This document shows, one piece after another, positions 1 to 7,573 of a stretch of DNA of 16,740 nt (positions are counted from its first letter, which is position 1; the number at the start of each line of letters is the position of its first letter). Origin of the DNA: Verrucomicrobiota bacterium. Lineage in GTDB: Bacteria; Verrucomicrobiota; Verrucomicrobiia; Limisphaerales; UBA1100. The translations under genes and the position numbers were made by a program. Location of the stretch: assembly GCA_015660155.1 (NCBI GenBank), contig DQLO01000117.1, forward strand, positions 1 through 16,740. Direction: 5' to 3'. A model generated the notes under the pieces. It was given only the letters and a program-made list of their open reading frames with translations, was not told where the DNA came from and did not search any database.

Positions 1-1
1 C

Positions 2-136
2 CCGCAGGAATTGGACGCGCGCTTGCTCCAACTCGGGCTGGATCTCGAAGTGCCACGGCCGGAACAGATCGTGGTGCTGGTTGAGGCCAAAGGCAAGGCT
101 GACCCAACGAGGCCGCTACGCACGGCCAGTCGCTAG
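2..136 (+). CDS. ftsL: C-terminal end of an FtsL-like division protein (partial)
   Basis: An open frame enters from the left edge and ends at TAG 134-136, leaving 44 visible residues. The visible part contains LDARLLQLGLDLEVPRPEQI, followed by valines and a short basic tail. A run of Leu-rich helix, then a Pro-rich turn and a 'peQivvL' strand is the usual ending of FtsL/FtsL-like proteins, small bitopic coiled-coil proteins that join FtsB and FtsQ and activate FtsW-FtsI. The position directly before ftsI is the standard place for ftsL in dcw clusters. The transmembrane helix and coiled coil would lie outside the window, so the identity rests on position and this short tail. The next gene starts 26 bases after the stop, so the two are probably co-transcribed. 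Confidence 0.55.
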   Translation, partial: PQELDARLLQLGLDLEVPRPEQIVVLVEAKGKADPTRPLRTASR

Positions 137-151
137 GCCCTTCCTACAGCC

Positions 152-157
152 GAGGAG
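152..157 (+). promoter_or_regulatory. Ribosome binding site deciding the ftsI start
   Basis: GAGGAG lies 5 bases before the ATG at 163. An in-frame GTG at 157 overlaps this sequence and would have no ribosome binding site of its own, so ATG 163 is the better start. Confidence 0.6.
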
Positions 158-162
158 TGTGC

Positions 163-2043
163 ATGGAGGAAAAAAGCACCAAACAGAATCGCAAAGCCAC
201 AAGGCGCTGGCTTGTCTTTTTTGCCGCAGTGATGCTGCTCTCGTTCGGCGCGCTCGGCTATCGCCTTATCGACCTCCAAGTGCTGCGGCACGACGAGCTG
301 CAATCGTCCGCGCGCGATAACACCATCCGCACCCTCATCCGCGAACCCCGCCGCGGCGACATCCGCGACATCCGCGGCAACCTCCTCGCCACCAGTTTGT
401 TTGTGAAAACCGTGTGCGCCGATCCCGCGCTGATTGGCAATTGGCATCCTCACGTGGCACACGCGCTGGCGCCGATTTTGGATTTAGATGAACAGGCTTT
501 GAGTCAGCGACTCAAGCCGCAAATGATGCTTAACGAACAGGGCATCCTCCGCACCAATCGCTACGTCGTCCTCAAGCGCAAAGTGCCGCGCGAAGTTTGG
601 GAACAGGCGCAAGGCGCGTTGCGCGATATGGAGTTGGGGCTGGATGAAACCAAGTTTACCCGAAAACAACGTCTTGCGTTTCGGAGTCTCCGGCGGCAAT
701 CGGTTTTCGCCGATCGCAAGGAAGATCAGCTGCGCGTTTACCCCGGCAATCATCACGCCGCGCACGTGCTCGGTTTCGTCGGCGGCGTCGACCATCGCGG
801 CAAGGAAGGCATCGAGCGCGTGCTCGATAGCAAACTCGTGGGCTCCCGCGGTTGGCGCGTCACCGAAACCGATTCCCGCAAGCGGGAAGTTGTCGCGCTG
901 CGCCAACAGGATGTCGCCCCGCGCAACGGGCTGCACGTGGTGCTCACCATCGATTCCGGCGTGCAACACATCGTCGAGGCCGAGCTCGCCAAGGCGATGG
1001 CCAAGCACCAGCCGCTGGGCATCACTGCCATCGTTGTGCGCCCCAAGACCGGCGCCATCGTGGCGATGGCCAACCTTCCGGACTTCGACCCCAACGCCCC
1101 CGGCATCGCCAAGCCGGAAACCCGCCGCAATCGCGCAGTGACCGACACCGCCGAACCTGGCTCAACTTTTAAAATCGTCCCCGTCGCGGCCGCGCTCAAT
1201 GAACGAATCGTCAGCCTTGCCTCCACGTTTCATTGCGAAAATGGATCCTTCCGATACGGCGGCCGCGTGTTGCGCGACCACCACGCGTACGGCAGTCTCA
1301 CGGTCAAAGCCATCATCACCAAGTCCTCCAACATCGGCGCGGCCAAGGTGGGGCTGCGGCTCGGCGCGCCGCGGTTGCACGCCTATATGCAGCGGTTTGG
1401 TTTCGGTGCCCGCACGCGAATTAGTTTGCCCGGTGAAGTGCGGGGCACGGTGCATCCATTAAAAAAATGGAACAAACTTTCCATCACCCGCGTGCCGATG
1501 GGCCACGAGGTCTCCGCCACGCCGTTGCAAATGGCGATGATGATGAGCGCGATCGCCAATGGCGGAAAGTTGATGCGGCCGATGGTGATGAATCATCTCG
1601 AAGATGACCGCGGGCGGGTGGTGGTGCAGTATCATCCCGAGCCCGTGCGACAGGTGGTTTCGCCCGAGGCCGCGCGCGCCATCACCGAGGCACTCAAGAC
1701 CGTGCCCCAACCCGGTGGCACCGCCAAGCGCGCCGCGCTCCAATACTACACCGTCGCCGGCAAAACCGGCACGGCGCAAAAAGCCGGACGCGGCGGTTAT
1801 CTCCCCGGCAAATACTACGCTTCCTTCGTGGGGTTTTTCCCCGCCGACGCGCCGGCGTTATGCATCCTCGTTTCGATTGACGAACCGAAGGGCGACTACT
1901 ACGGCGGACTCACCGCCGCGCCGGTCTTCAAGGCCATCGCCGAGCGCACCGCCGGATATCTCGGCTTGAAACCGGATCTCGTGCAACAGGGCTCCATACT
2001 TCCGGCAACGACCCCCAACCGCGTGAGTGATGAACGGCGCTGA
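163..2043 (+). CDS. ftsI: Septal class B penicillin-binding protein (peptidoglycan D,D-transpeptidase FtsI/PBP3)
   Basis: This enzyme crosslinks septal peptidoglycan by acyl-transfer from D-Ala-D-Ala stem peptides and works with FtsW. The 626-residue protein has a short basic cytoplasmic N-terminus, one membrane segment at about residues 15-35, a PBP dimerisation domain, and a C-terminal transpeptidase domain. All three penicillin-binding motifs are present: STFK with catalytic Ser334, SSN at 388-390, and KTGT at 534-537. There is no glycosyltransferase domain and no PASTA repeat, so it is class B and not of the Spo/PASTA type. The usual DRNG-like motif near the domain start reads DIRG here, a small deviation. 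The end overlaps the murE start by 14 bases, which suggests translational coupling. The position between ftsL and murE supports FtsI rather than the elongation enzyme PBP2. Confidence 0.95.
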   Translation: MEEKSTKQNRKATRRWLVFFAAVMLLSFGALGYRLIDLQVLRHDELQSSARDNTIRTLIREPRRGDIRDIRGNLLATSLFVKTVCADPALIGNWHPHVAHALAPILDLDEQALSQRLKPQMMLNEQGILRTNRYVVLKRKVPREVWEQAQGALRDMELGLDETKFTRKQRLAFRSLRRQSVFADRKEDQLRVYPGNHHAAHVLGFVGGVDHRGKEGIERVLDSKLVGSRGWRVTETDSRKREVVALRQQDVAPRNGLHVVLTIDSGVQHIVEAELAKAMAKHQPLGITAIVVRPKTGAIVAMANLPDFDPNAPGIAKPETRRNRAVTDTAEPGSTFKIVPVAAALNERIVSLASTFHCENGSFRYGGRVLRDHHAYGSLTVKAIITKSSNIGAAKVGLRLGAPRLHAYMQRFGFGARTRISLPGEVRGTVHPLKKWNKLSITRVPMGHEVSATPLQMAMMMSAIANGGKLMRPMVMNHLEDDRGRVVVQYHPEPVRQVVSPEAARAITEALKTVPQPGGTAKRAALQYYTVAGKTGTAQKAGRGGYLPGKYYASFVGFFPADAPALCILVSIDEPKGDYYGGLTAAPVFKAIAERTAGYLGLKPDLVQQGSILPATTPNRVSDERR

Positions 2044-3466
2044 GTTGCTCCACGGATTGCCGCACGAACTCGTGCGCGGCCAGCTCGATTCGACCGTCAC
2101 CGGCCTCGCTCATGATTCCCGCCAGGTTACTCCCGGCACCGCCTTCATCGCATTGCCCGGCACGCGCGTGGACGGCCACGACTTTGCCGCCACGGCGATT
2201 GAACTGGGCGCATCACTGATCATCACCGCACGCCCCGTCGAGTTGCCCGGTGAAACCGCAATCGTCCGTGTCGAGAATCCGCGCGCGGCGATGGCCCAAC
2301 TGGCCGCGCGATTTCACGGTGAACCGGCAGAAAAACTCCATCTCATCGGCATCACCGGCACCAACGGCAAAACCACCGTTGCCTTCATCGTGCGCGAACT
2401 GCTGCGCGGCGCGGGCCGTCGCTGCGGCCTCATCGGCACGGTGGAGTACGATCTTGGCGACCGCGTTATCCCCGCCGCCCGAACCACGCCGGAGTCGCTC
2501 GAGCTGCACGCGTACTTCGCGGGAATGATCCGCGCCGGATGCAAATTCTGCGTGATGGAAATCAGTTCCCACGCACTCGCGCAGCACCGCGTGGCGGGGC
2601 TTGAATTTCAAACTACCGCCTTCACCAACCTCACTCAGGACCATCTCGACTACCATGGCGACATGGAGAAATACTTCGCTGCCAAGCGAACGCTTTTCAC
2701 CCAACAACCCGCCGACGCGCAACGCCTCATCAATGCCGACAACCCCTTCGGTGAACGCCTCGCCGACGAATTTGCCGCCACCACTTTTGGTGAAGCGGTT
2801 TCCGATTTGCAAATCACCCAACTCCAATTGGGCCAGCAACAAACCGAATTCACCCTGGCCGGCGTCAATTTTACGATGCCCCTCATCGGACGCCACAATG
2901 TTTCCAATGCCGCCGCCGCGCTGGGCATCGTCCGCGCCGTCGGCTTGGAGTTGGCTGACTGCGTTCCGCTACTCGCGGCAATGCCGCCGGTGCCCGGTCG
3001 GCTTGAGCCCTTACGCGAAGGCCAGCCCTTTGCGGTTTATGTGGATTACGCTCACACCGATGACGCGCTGCGGCAAGTGCTCGGCACGCTGCGCGAAATT
3101 ACGCCGGGCCGTTTACGCGTTCTCTTCGGCTGTGGTGGAAACCGCGACACCGGCAAGCGCCGCAAAATGGGCGAAGCCGCAGCCGATTTGGCGGATGACA
3201 TCCTCATCACCACCGACAACCCGCGACATGAAAACCCGCATCTCATTGCCGAACAAGTCGCCGAAGGCTGCCCGGGAATGGGCCGCATCGAGTTGGATCG
3301 CGCGCGCGCCATCGACGAAATTCTGCGCGAAGCCAAAGCGGGTGACACCGTCCTCATCGCCGGCAAAGGCCACGAAACTTATCAGGAAATCGAGGACGTC
3401 GTGATGCCCTTCGACGACCGCGAACAAGCGCGCGCCGTGCTCGCCGCATTACACGAAGGCCACTGA
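2030..3466 (+). CDS. murE: UDP-MurNAc-L-Ala-D-Glu:meso-diaminopimelate ligase
   Basis: MurE is the cytoplasmic ATP-dependent ligase that adds the third stem-peptide residue. The 478-residue length is normal for the family. The N-terminal substrate domain is followed by the ATP loop GTNGKTT at 110-116, the central Mur ligase domain with the expected carbamoylated lysine K219 (in YFAAKRTLF), and the C-terminal domain. DNPR at 396-399 is the motif whose arginine contacts meso-DAP, so the substrate is DAP rather than lysine; GKGHE near the C-terminus fits the same subtype. A GTG immediately precedes the ATG at 2030, so a start at 2027 is also possible. The start lies inside the end of ftsI, and the stop TGA shares its last base with the murF ATG, indicating a tightly coupled operon. 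Confidence 0.96.
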   Translation: MNGAELLHGLPHELVRGQLDSTVTGLAHDSRQVTPGTAFIALPGTRVDGHDFAATAIELGASLIITARPVELPGETAIVRVENPRAAMAQLAARFHGEPAEKLHLIGITGTNGKTTVAFIVRELLRGAGRRCGLIGTVEYDLGDRVIPAARTTPESLELHAYFAGMIRAGCKFCVMEISSHALAQHRVAGLEFQTTAFTNLTQDHLDYHGDMEKYFAAKRTLFTQQPADAQRLINADNPFGERLADEFAATTFGEAVSDLQITQLQLGQQQTEFTLAGVNFTMPLIGRHNVSNAAAALGIVRAVGLELADCVPLLAAMPPVPGRLEPLREGQPFAVYVDYAHTDDALRQVLGTLREITPGRLRVLFGCGGNRDTGKRRKMGEAAADLADDILITTDNPRHENPHLIAEQVAEGCPGMGRIELDRARAIDEILREAKAGDTVLIAGKGHETYQEIEDVVMPFDDREQARAVLAALHEGH

Positions 3467-4815
3467 TGCAACCGCGCCCACTCCAATTTGCAATCAAAGC
3501 CTGCGACGGACAGCCGCACGGTATCGATCCACACATTAATTTCCAGCGTGTGTGCACGGACACCCGCAAGCTCCAGCGCGGCGATTTGTTCGTGGCCTTG
3601 CGCGGTGAAAATTTCGATGGCAACCAATTCGCCGCCGCTGCCATCGCGGCTGGCGCTGTGGCAGTAATCGTGGATGCCCCGTGCGATGGGCCATCATTGG
3701 TTGTGCCCAACACTCGCCGCGCATTCGGCCAATTGGCCACTGCTCATCGCGCGGAAATGGAGGCCACGGTTTTCGGCATCGCAGGTTCCAACGGCAAAAC
3801 CTCCACCAAAGAAATGCTCGCCGCAATCTTGCGGGCTCAAATGGAAACGCTTCACAGTGAAGCTAGTTTCAATAATGACATTGGCGTGCCCGCCACGCTG
3901 TTGTCCATCGAGCCGCACCATCGCGCCGTGGTTTTAGAGCTGGGCACCAACCATCCTGGCGAGCTGGCGCCGCTTGTAAAAATGGCTGCGCCGCAATTTG
4001 GATTGCTCACCGGAATTAGCCGCGAGCACTTGGAATTTTTTGGCAATCTCGAAGGCGTCGCGCGCGAAGAGGGCGTGCTCGGCGAATTGTTGCCCGCCGG
4101 TGGAAAACTTTTTCTGTATGGCGACGACGATTGGAGTCAATCAATAGCCCAACGCAGCAACGCACCGGTGACCACCGTGGGTTTCGGCGAAGCCAACGAG
4201 TGGCGAGTGAGCGCAGTAAACGTGTCCGAAACCGGCACAACATTTGAAGTGCGCGCACCCTCCGCTGAATTGAGCGGTGAGTACACCACGCCGTTGCTCG
4301 GCCGCCACCAAGCTGCCAACGCCACGCTGGCCATAGCGGCGGCGGCGGAGTTGAGGCTCGATCGCGAAGCCATCGCGCGCGGTTTGGCTGAATGCCCCGC
4401 GTCGGCAATGCGTTTGCAGTTGAGTGAAAAAAACGGCGTGCGCTGGTTGAACGACGCCTACAACGCCAACGCCGATTCCGTGAAGGCCGCATTGGAAACG
4501 CTGGCGAGTTTGCCGGTGAAAGGAAAACGCTACGCCGTGCTGGGCGAAATGGCCGAGTTGGGCGATCACGCCGAACTGGCCCATCGCGAGGCGGGCGAAC
4601 ACGCGGCAAAAGTTTTGGGTGGTTTAATTGCAGTTGGCGCGAGTGCAGCGATCACGGTTGGCGCCGCGCAAGAAGCGGGTTTGACAAAAGTTAAAGCCGT
4701 GCCGGACGCCGAAGCGGCGGCTTGTGTTTTGCGCGAATGGTTGCAGGCGGATGATGTGGTGTTGTTGAAAGCGTCGCGCGCGGCGCGATTGGAGCAATTG
4801 GAAGATTTAATTTAA
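3466..4815 (+). CDS. murF: UDP-MurNAc-tripeptide:D-alanyl-D-alanine ligase
   Basis: MurF joins the D-Ala-D-Ala dipeptide made by Ddl to the UDP-MurNAc tripeptide, giving the pentapeptide precursor. The protein has 449 residues, normal for the family. It shows the ATP loop GSNGKTS at 107-113, the strongly conserved SFNNDIGVP segment shortly after, and the LNDAYNANADS motif of the C-terminal domain. One feature is unusual: in the HLEFFGNLEGVAREEGVL segment, the place where E. coli MurF has its carbamoylated lysine is filled by Glu202, with no lysine nearby. MurD and MurE in this window keep their lysine. The start overlaps the murE stop by one base (TGATG), so translation is probably coupled. 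The identity is secure; the effect of the substitution is unknown. Confidence 0.95.
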   Translation: MQPRPLQFAIKACDGQPHGIDPHINFQRVCTDTRKLQRGDLFVALRGENFDGNQFAAAAIAAGAVAVIVDAPCDGPSLVVPNTRRAFGQLATAHRAEMEATVFGIAGSNGKTSTKEMLAAILRAQMETLHSEASFNNDIGVPATLLSIEPHHRAVVLELGTNHPGELAPLVKMAAPQFGLLTGISREHLEFFGNLEGVAREEGVLGELLPAGGKLFLYGDDDWSQSIAQRSNAPVTTVGFGEANEWRVSAVNVSETGTTFEVRAPSAELSGEYTTPLLGRHQAANATLAIAAAAELRLDREAIARGLAECPASAMRLQLSEKNGVRWLNDAYNANADSVKAALETLASLPVKGKRYAVLGEMAELGDHAELAHREAGEHAAKVLGGLIAVGASAAITVGAAQEAGLTKVKAVPDAEAAACVLREWLQADDVVLLKASRAARLEQLEDLI

Positions 4816-4821
4816 GGGAGG
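4814..4821 (+). promoter_or_regulatory. Shine-Dalgarno sequence touching the mraY start
   Basis: AAGGGAGG directly abuts the ATG at 4822, with no spacer, and overlaps the murF stop codon. Normal spacing is about 5-9 bases. The MFYYL start nevertheless matches the usual MraY N-terminus, so the start is kept. Confidence 0.45.
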
Positions 4822-6000
4822 ATGTTTTATTATTTAAGCCAATTACCGGAATGGCTGGTGGTAAACGGCCACGCTCAATGGGGCGACTGGCTCTCGCCGC
4901 TGCGCGTGTTTCAGTACATCACCTTTCGCGGCGCGGGCGCGGCGGTGACGGCGCTGGTGCTGTGCTGGCTGCTCGGGCCGATGGTCATCCGCTGGCTGCA
5001 ACGGATCGGCGTGCGGCAGGAATACGAAGACCGCGCGCGCGAGGACGGCAAGATGACCGACGGCGTTTCCAAACGCGGCGTGCCCACGATGGGCGGACTG
5101 CTCATTGTGGGCGTCATTGATCTCTCGGCGCTGTTGTGGGCGCAGTGGAATCCGCTGGTGACGCTTACTTTGCTTTCAATGTTGGTGCTGTGTCTGTTGG
5201 GTTTTTACGACGACTACTCAAAAATCACGCGCCAAAACAGCGAGGGCCTCACGGAAAAAGTGAAGCTCATTGTTCAGTTTATTCTCAGCGCAACCATCGC
5301 CGTGTATCTGTGGCGGTTGGCGGAAACGCGCCAACTCATCACCGACGTGATGGTGCCGTTCCTGAAGGATCCCATTCTCTCCGGGCCATCGGCCACGATG
5401 GTTTTTTCGTGGGCGGCGGTACTGGGGGTGGTCATCACCGTGTGCGCGATTATGGGCAGCTCCAACGCGGTGAACTTTACCGATGGCCTCGATGGGCTTG
5501 CGATTGGTAGTGTGCTGATTGTGTCGATGGTTTTTTATGTGTTCACTTACATCGCGGGCCACGCGGAATTGGCGCGCGAGTTGTACGTGCCCGCAGTGTC
5601 CGGCGCGGGCGAACTTTCGGTGGTGTGCGCGGGCATGATGGGCGCGTGCCTTGGGTTTTTGTGGTTCAACTGCTTCCCCGCGCGCGTGTTCATGGGCGAC
5701 ACCGGCTCACTGGCGCTCGGCGGCTCGCTCGGCATCATTGCCGTGCTGATTCATCAACCCTTTGTGCTGGTCATCGCCGGCGGCATTTTTGTGCTTGAGG
5801 CGGTGTCGGTCATCCTCCAGCGCGGCTGGTTTAAGTGGACACGGATTCGCACGGGCGAAGGCCGGCGTATTTTTTTGAAAGCTCCGCTGCACCATCATTT
5901 TCAGGAAAAAGGCTGGCATGAAAATCAGGTGGTCGTGCGGTTTTATATCCTTGGAATCCTCTTCGCCGTGCTCGCGCTGGCCACGCTAAAACTGCGCTGA
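4822..6000 (+). CDS. mraY: Phospho-N-acetylmuramoyl-pentapeptide transferase (lipid I synthase)
   Basis: MraY is the integral membrane enzyme that transfers phospho-MurNAc-pentapeptide from UDP to undecaprenyl phosphate, forming lipid I. The 392-residue protein is highly hydrophobic, with about ten predicted membrane helices. It carries the family's catalytic signatures: the DD pair D130-D131 in GFYDDYSK followed by GLTEKVK, NFTDGLDGLA at 218-226 with D221 and D224, D293 in FMGDTGS, and the HHH motif at 357-359 in PLHHHF. It is slightly longer than the E. coli enzyme (360), mostly through the N-terminal part and periplasmic loops. The N-terminal MFYYL fits the usual MLYYL start. It lies six bases after murF and three bases before murD, so it belongs to the same transcript. 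Confidence 0.97.
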   Translation: MFYYLSQLPEWLVVNGHAQWGDWLSPLRVFQYITFRGAGAAVTALVLCWLLGPMVIRWLQRIGVRQEYEDRAREDGKMTDGVSKRGVPTMGGLLIVGVIDLSALLWAQWNPLVTLTLLSMLVLCLLGFYDDYSKITRQNSEGLTEKVKLIVQFILSATIAVYLWRLAETRQLITDVMVPFLKDPILSGPSATMVFSWAAVLGVVITVCAIMGSSNAVNFTDGLDGLAIGSVLIVSMVFYVFTYIAGHAELARELYVPAVSGAGELSVVCAGMMGACLGFLWFNCFPARVFMGDTGSLALGGSLGIIAVLIHQPFVLVIAGGIFVLEAVSVILQRGWFKWTRIRTGEGRRIFLKAPLHHHFQEKGWHENQVVVRFYILGILFAVLALATLKLR

Positions 6001-6003
6001 CCG

Positions 6004-7383
6004 ATGGATTGGTCGGCACAAAAAGTTTGCGTCATCGGCCTCGGCCGCAGTGGCGTGGCGGCGGCGGAATTGCTGCTGCAACACGGGGCAGCCGTCACCG
6101 CCGTAGACACCGCCGATTCGCCAGCGCTTCAACAAACCGCCAATGCCCTCACCGCCAAAGGCGCAACTTGCCAGCTGGGCGCGAGTGAGATTCCTGATGC
6201 CTTCGATCTCGCCGTCGTCAGCCCCGGCGTGCGTTTGGATTTGCCATTGGTCGCCAATCTCCGCGCGCGGGGTGTGCCGGTTTGGGGTGAGTTGGAGTTG
6301 GGTTGGCAATTCACCGAATGCCCCGCCATCGCCATCACCGGCACCAATGGCAAAACCACCACCACCGAATTGATTGCCTCACTGCTCGGCCAAGCGCAAC
6401 GCCGCACCGTGGCCGCCGGCAACATCGGCACGCCGCTTTGCGCCGTGACTGCACAGTCGCGCGCGCTTGATGCGGTGACACTTGAGGTCAGTTCGTTCCA
6501 ACTTGAAACCATCGCTGACTTTCGTCCCGCCATCGGCGTGTTGCTCAACCTCGCGCCAGACCATCTCGACCGGCACGGTTCGATGGAAAATTACATCCGC
6601 GCGAAGGCGCGCTTGTTTGAAAACCAAAAGCCCTTCGACCACGCCATCGTGCAGCTCGAGGCTTTGCGTGAATTGGAAAAACTCAATCTCGTTCCGTCTT
6701 CCAAACTGATCACTTTCAGTGCCACCGATGCCGAAGCCGATTTATACTTGGATCGTAGCTTGCTCGTGAGCCGTTTGCCCGACTGGGCCGGCCCGTTGCT
6801 AGACCTTGACGAATGCCCGCTTGATGGCTTGCACAATGCCGAGAATCTTTTGGCCACGCTCGCGGTGGGGCGTTGCCTGAAAATTTCCGTGGCCGAAATG
6901 AAAGCCGCGCTCAGCGCCAGCCGCGCCGGACCGCACCGTTGCGAGTTCGTCACCGAAATTGAGGGCGTGCGTTTTGTGAACGATTCCAAAGCCACCAATG
7001 TGCACGCCTTATGCAGCGCGTTGCGTGCAATGCCGGCGGGCGATTCGCCCAAAAATATCTGGCTCATTGCCGGCGGGCAGGACAAGGGGCTGGATTTTCA
7101 CGCCGCCGGGCCGGAGATTGCCAAGCGTGTGAAGGGTGCGTTTCTAATTGGCGAGGCGCGGGAGCAAATTCGTGCCGCTTGGGCGCTATTTTCCCCTTGC
7201 GAATTGGTGGCAAATTTGGTAGAAGGATTGGCAGAAGCAAGGAGGAAAGCTGTTCCCGGAGATGTGGTTTTGCTGTCACCGGCTTGTGCCAGTTTTGATA
7301 TGTTTGACAGCTATGAACATCGGGGCCGCGCGTTTTGCCAATTGTTGGCGGAGCTTGGCGCGGACACCCGAACCGGCGTTTGA
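6004..7383 (+). CDS. murD: UDP-MurNAc-L-alanine:D-glutamate ligase
   Basis: MurD adds D-glutamate to UDP-MurNAc-L-Ala in the cytoplasm, using ATP. The 459-residue protein starts with a Rossmann-like domain (VCVIGLGRSG), followed by the ATP loop GTNGKTT at 113-119, the DHLDRHGSMENY segment with the carbamoylation-type lysine K201, and the C-terminal NDSKATN motif at 326-332 that is typical of MurD. SPACASFDMFDSYEHRG near the end is also a MurD hallmark. No ribosome binding site is evident before ATG 6004; the mraY stop lies three bases upstream, so reinitiation is likely. A 190-base gap follows, the longest non-coding stretch in the window, which may mark the end of this part of the operon. 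Confidence 0.96.
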   Translation: MDWSAQKVCVIGLGRSGVAAAELLLQHGAAVTAVDTADSPALQQTANALTAKGATCQLGASEIPDAFDLAVVSPGVRLDLPLVANLRARGVPVWGELELGWQFTECPAIAITGTNGKTTTTELIASLLGQAQRRTVAAGNIGTPLCAVTAQSRALDAVTLEVSSFQLETIADFRPAIGVLLNLAPDHLDRHGSMENYIRAKARLFENQKPFDHAIVQLEALRELEKLNLVPSSKLITFSATDAEADLYLDRSLLVSRLPDWAGPLLDLDECPLDGLHNAENLLATLAVGRCLKISVAEMKAALSASRAGPHRCEFVTEIEGVRFVNDSKATNVHALCSALRAMPAGDSPKNIWLIAGGQDKGLDFHAAGPEIAKRVKGAFLIGEAREQIRAAWALFSPCELVANLVEGLAEARRKAVPGDVVLLSPACASFDMFDSYEHRGRAFCQLLAELGADTRTGV

Positions 7384-7416
7384 ACGCCGCAACCGCTCCG
7401 GGAAGAAACCTGAATG

Positions 7417-7436
7417 GCGTGTGACTATTCACACGC
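7417..7436 (+). promoter_or_regulatory. Perfect inverted repeat downstream of murD
   Basis: GCGTGTGA at 7417-7424 and TCACACGC at 7429-7436 are exact reverse complements separated by CTAT. As RNA this is an 8-bp hairpin with a 4-base loop. As DNA it could be a dimeric protein binding site. Five Ts occur only at 7447-7451, ten bases after the stem, so it is not a classical intrinsic terminator. It resembles the TGTGA/TCACA halves of CRP-family sites, but the spacing is 4 rather than 6 bases. Its role as attenuator, RNA-stability element or operator cannot be decided from sequence. Confidence 0.45.
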
Positions 7437-7508
7437 TGTCGACAAGTTTTTCACAATGGGTTTGGCGGGCCATCCTCCTTGATGTTAACTAATGCCTCGC
7501 CTGCGGGC

Positions 7509-7550
7509 GTGGGAGACAAAGGAGGTGCAGACCCGAATCCGGGTTTCCAC
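7509..7550 (+). promoter_or_regulatory. Candidate structured leader of the LysM gene
   Basis: GTGGGAG at 7509-7515 can pair with TTTCCAC at 7544-7550 (seven pairs including two G-U), enclosing CCCG-AATC-CGGG, a second hairpin at 7532-7543. The enclosed unpaired part contains AAAGGAGGTG at 7518-7527, a near-perfect Shine-Dalgarno sequence that has no start codon at a useful distance. CCTCCTT at 7474-7480 is exactly complementary to AAGGAGG at 7519-7525, giving a possible alternative pairing. This looks like a compact cis-acting RNA, but no known riboswitch class was recognised and the fold was done by eye. Confidence 0.3.
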
Positions 7551-7560
7551 TAATAAAAAA

Positions 7561-7568
7561 GGAGAGAG
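7561..7568 (+). promoter_or_regulatory. Ribosome binding site of the LysM gene
   Basis: GGAGAGAG follows an A-run (7555-7560) and lies about 5-9 bases before ATG 7574, a good translation start signal. Confidence 0.6.
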
Positions 7569-7573
7569 TTATT

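Noticed and set aside
163..2043. Bifunctional class A PBP or PASTA-type PBP
   Set aside because: There is no glycosyltransferase domain before the transpeptidase and the sequence ends soon after KTGT and its final strands, with no PASTA repeats.
7417..7436. CRP/FNR-type operator
   Set aside because: The halves TGTGA and TCACA match, but the centre has 4 bases rather than the 6 required for canonical CRP sites, so only a generic inverted repeat is reported.
7449..7490. Sigma70 promoter for the LysM gene (TTGGCG at 7462, TTAACT at 7485)
   Set aside because: The spacing of 17 is good, but the boxes match only 4 and 3 of 6 positions, no better than chance in this region.
7482..7553. Possible 23-residue leader peptide (ATG 7482 to TAA 7553)
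   Set aside because: There is no ribosome binding site before it (the preceding bases are CCTCCTTG), no regulatory codon run, and it overlaps the predicted RNA fold. Chance is the simpler explanation.
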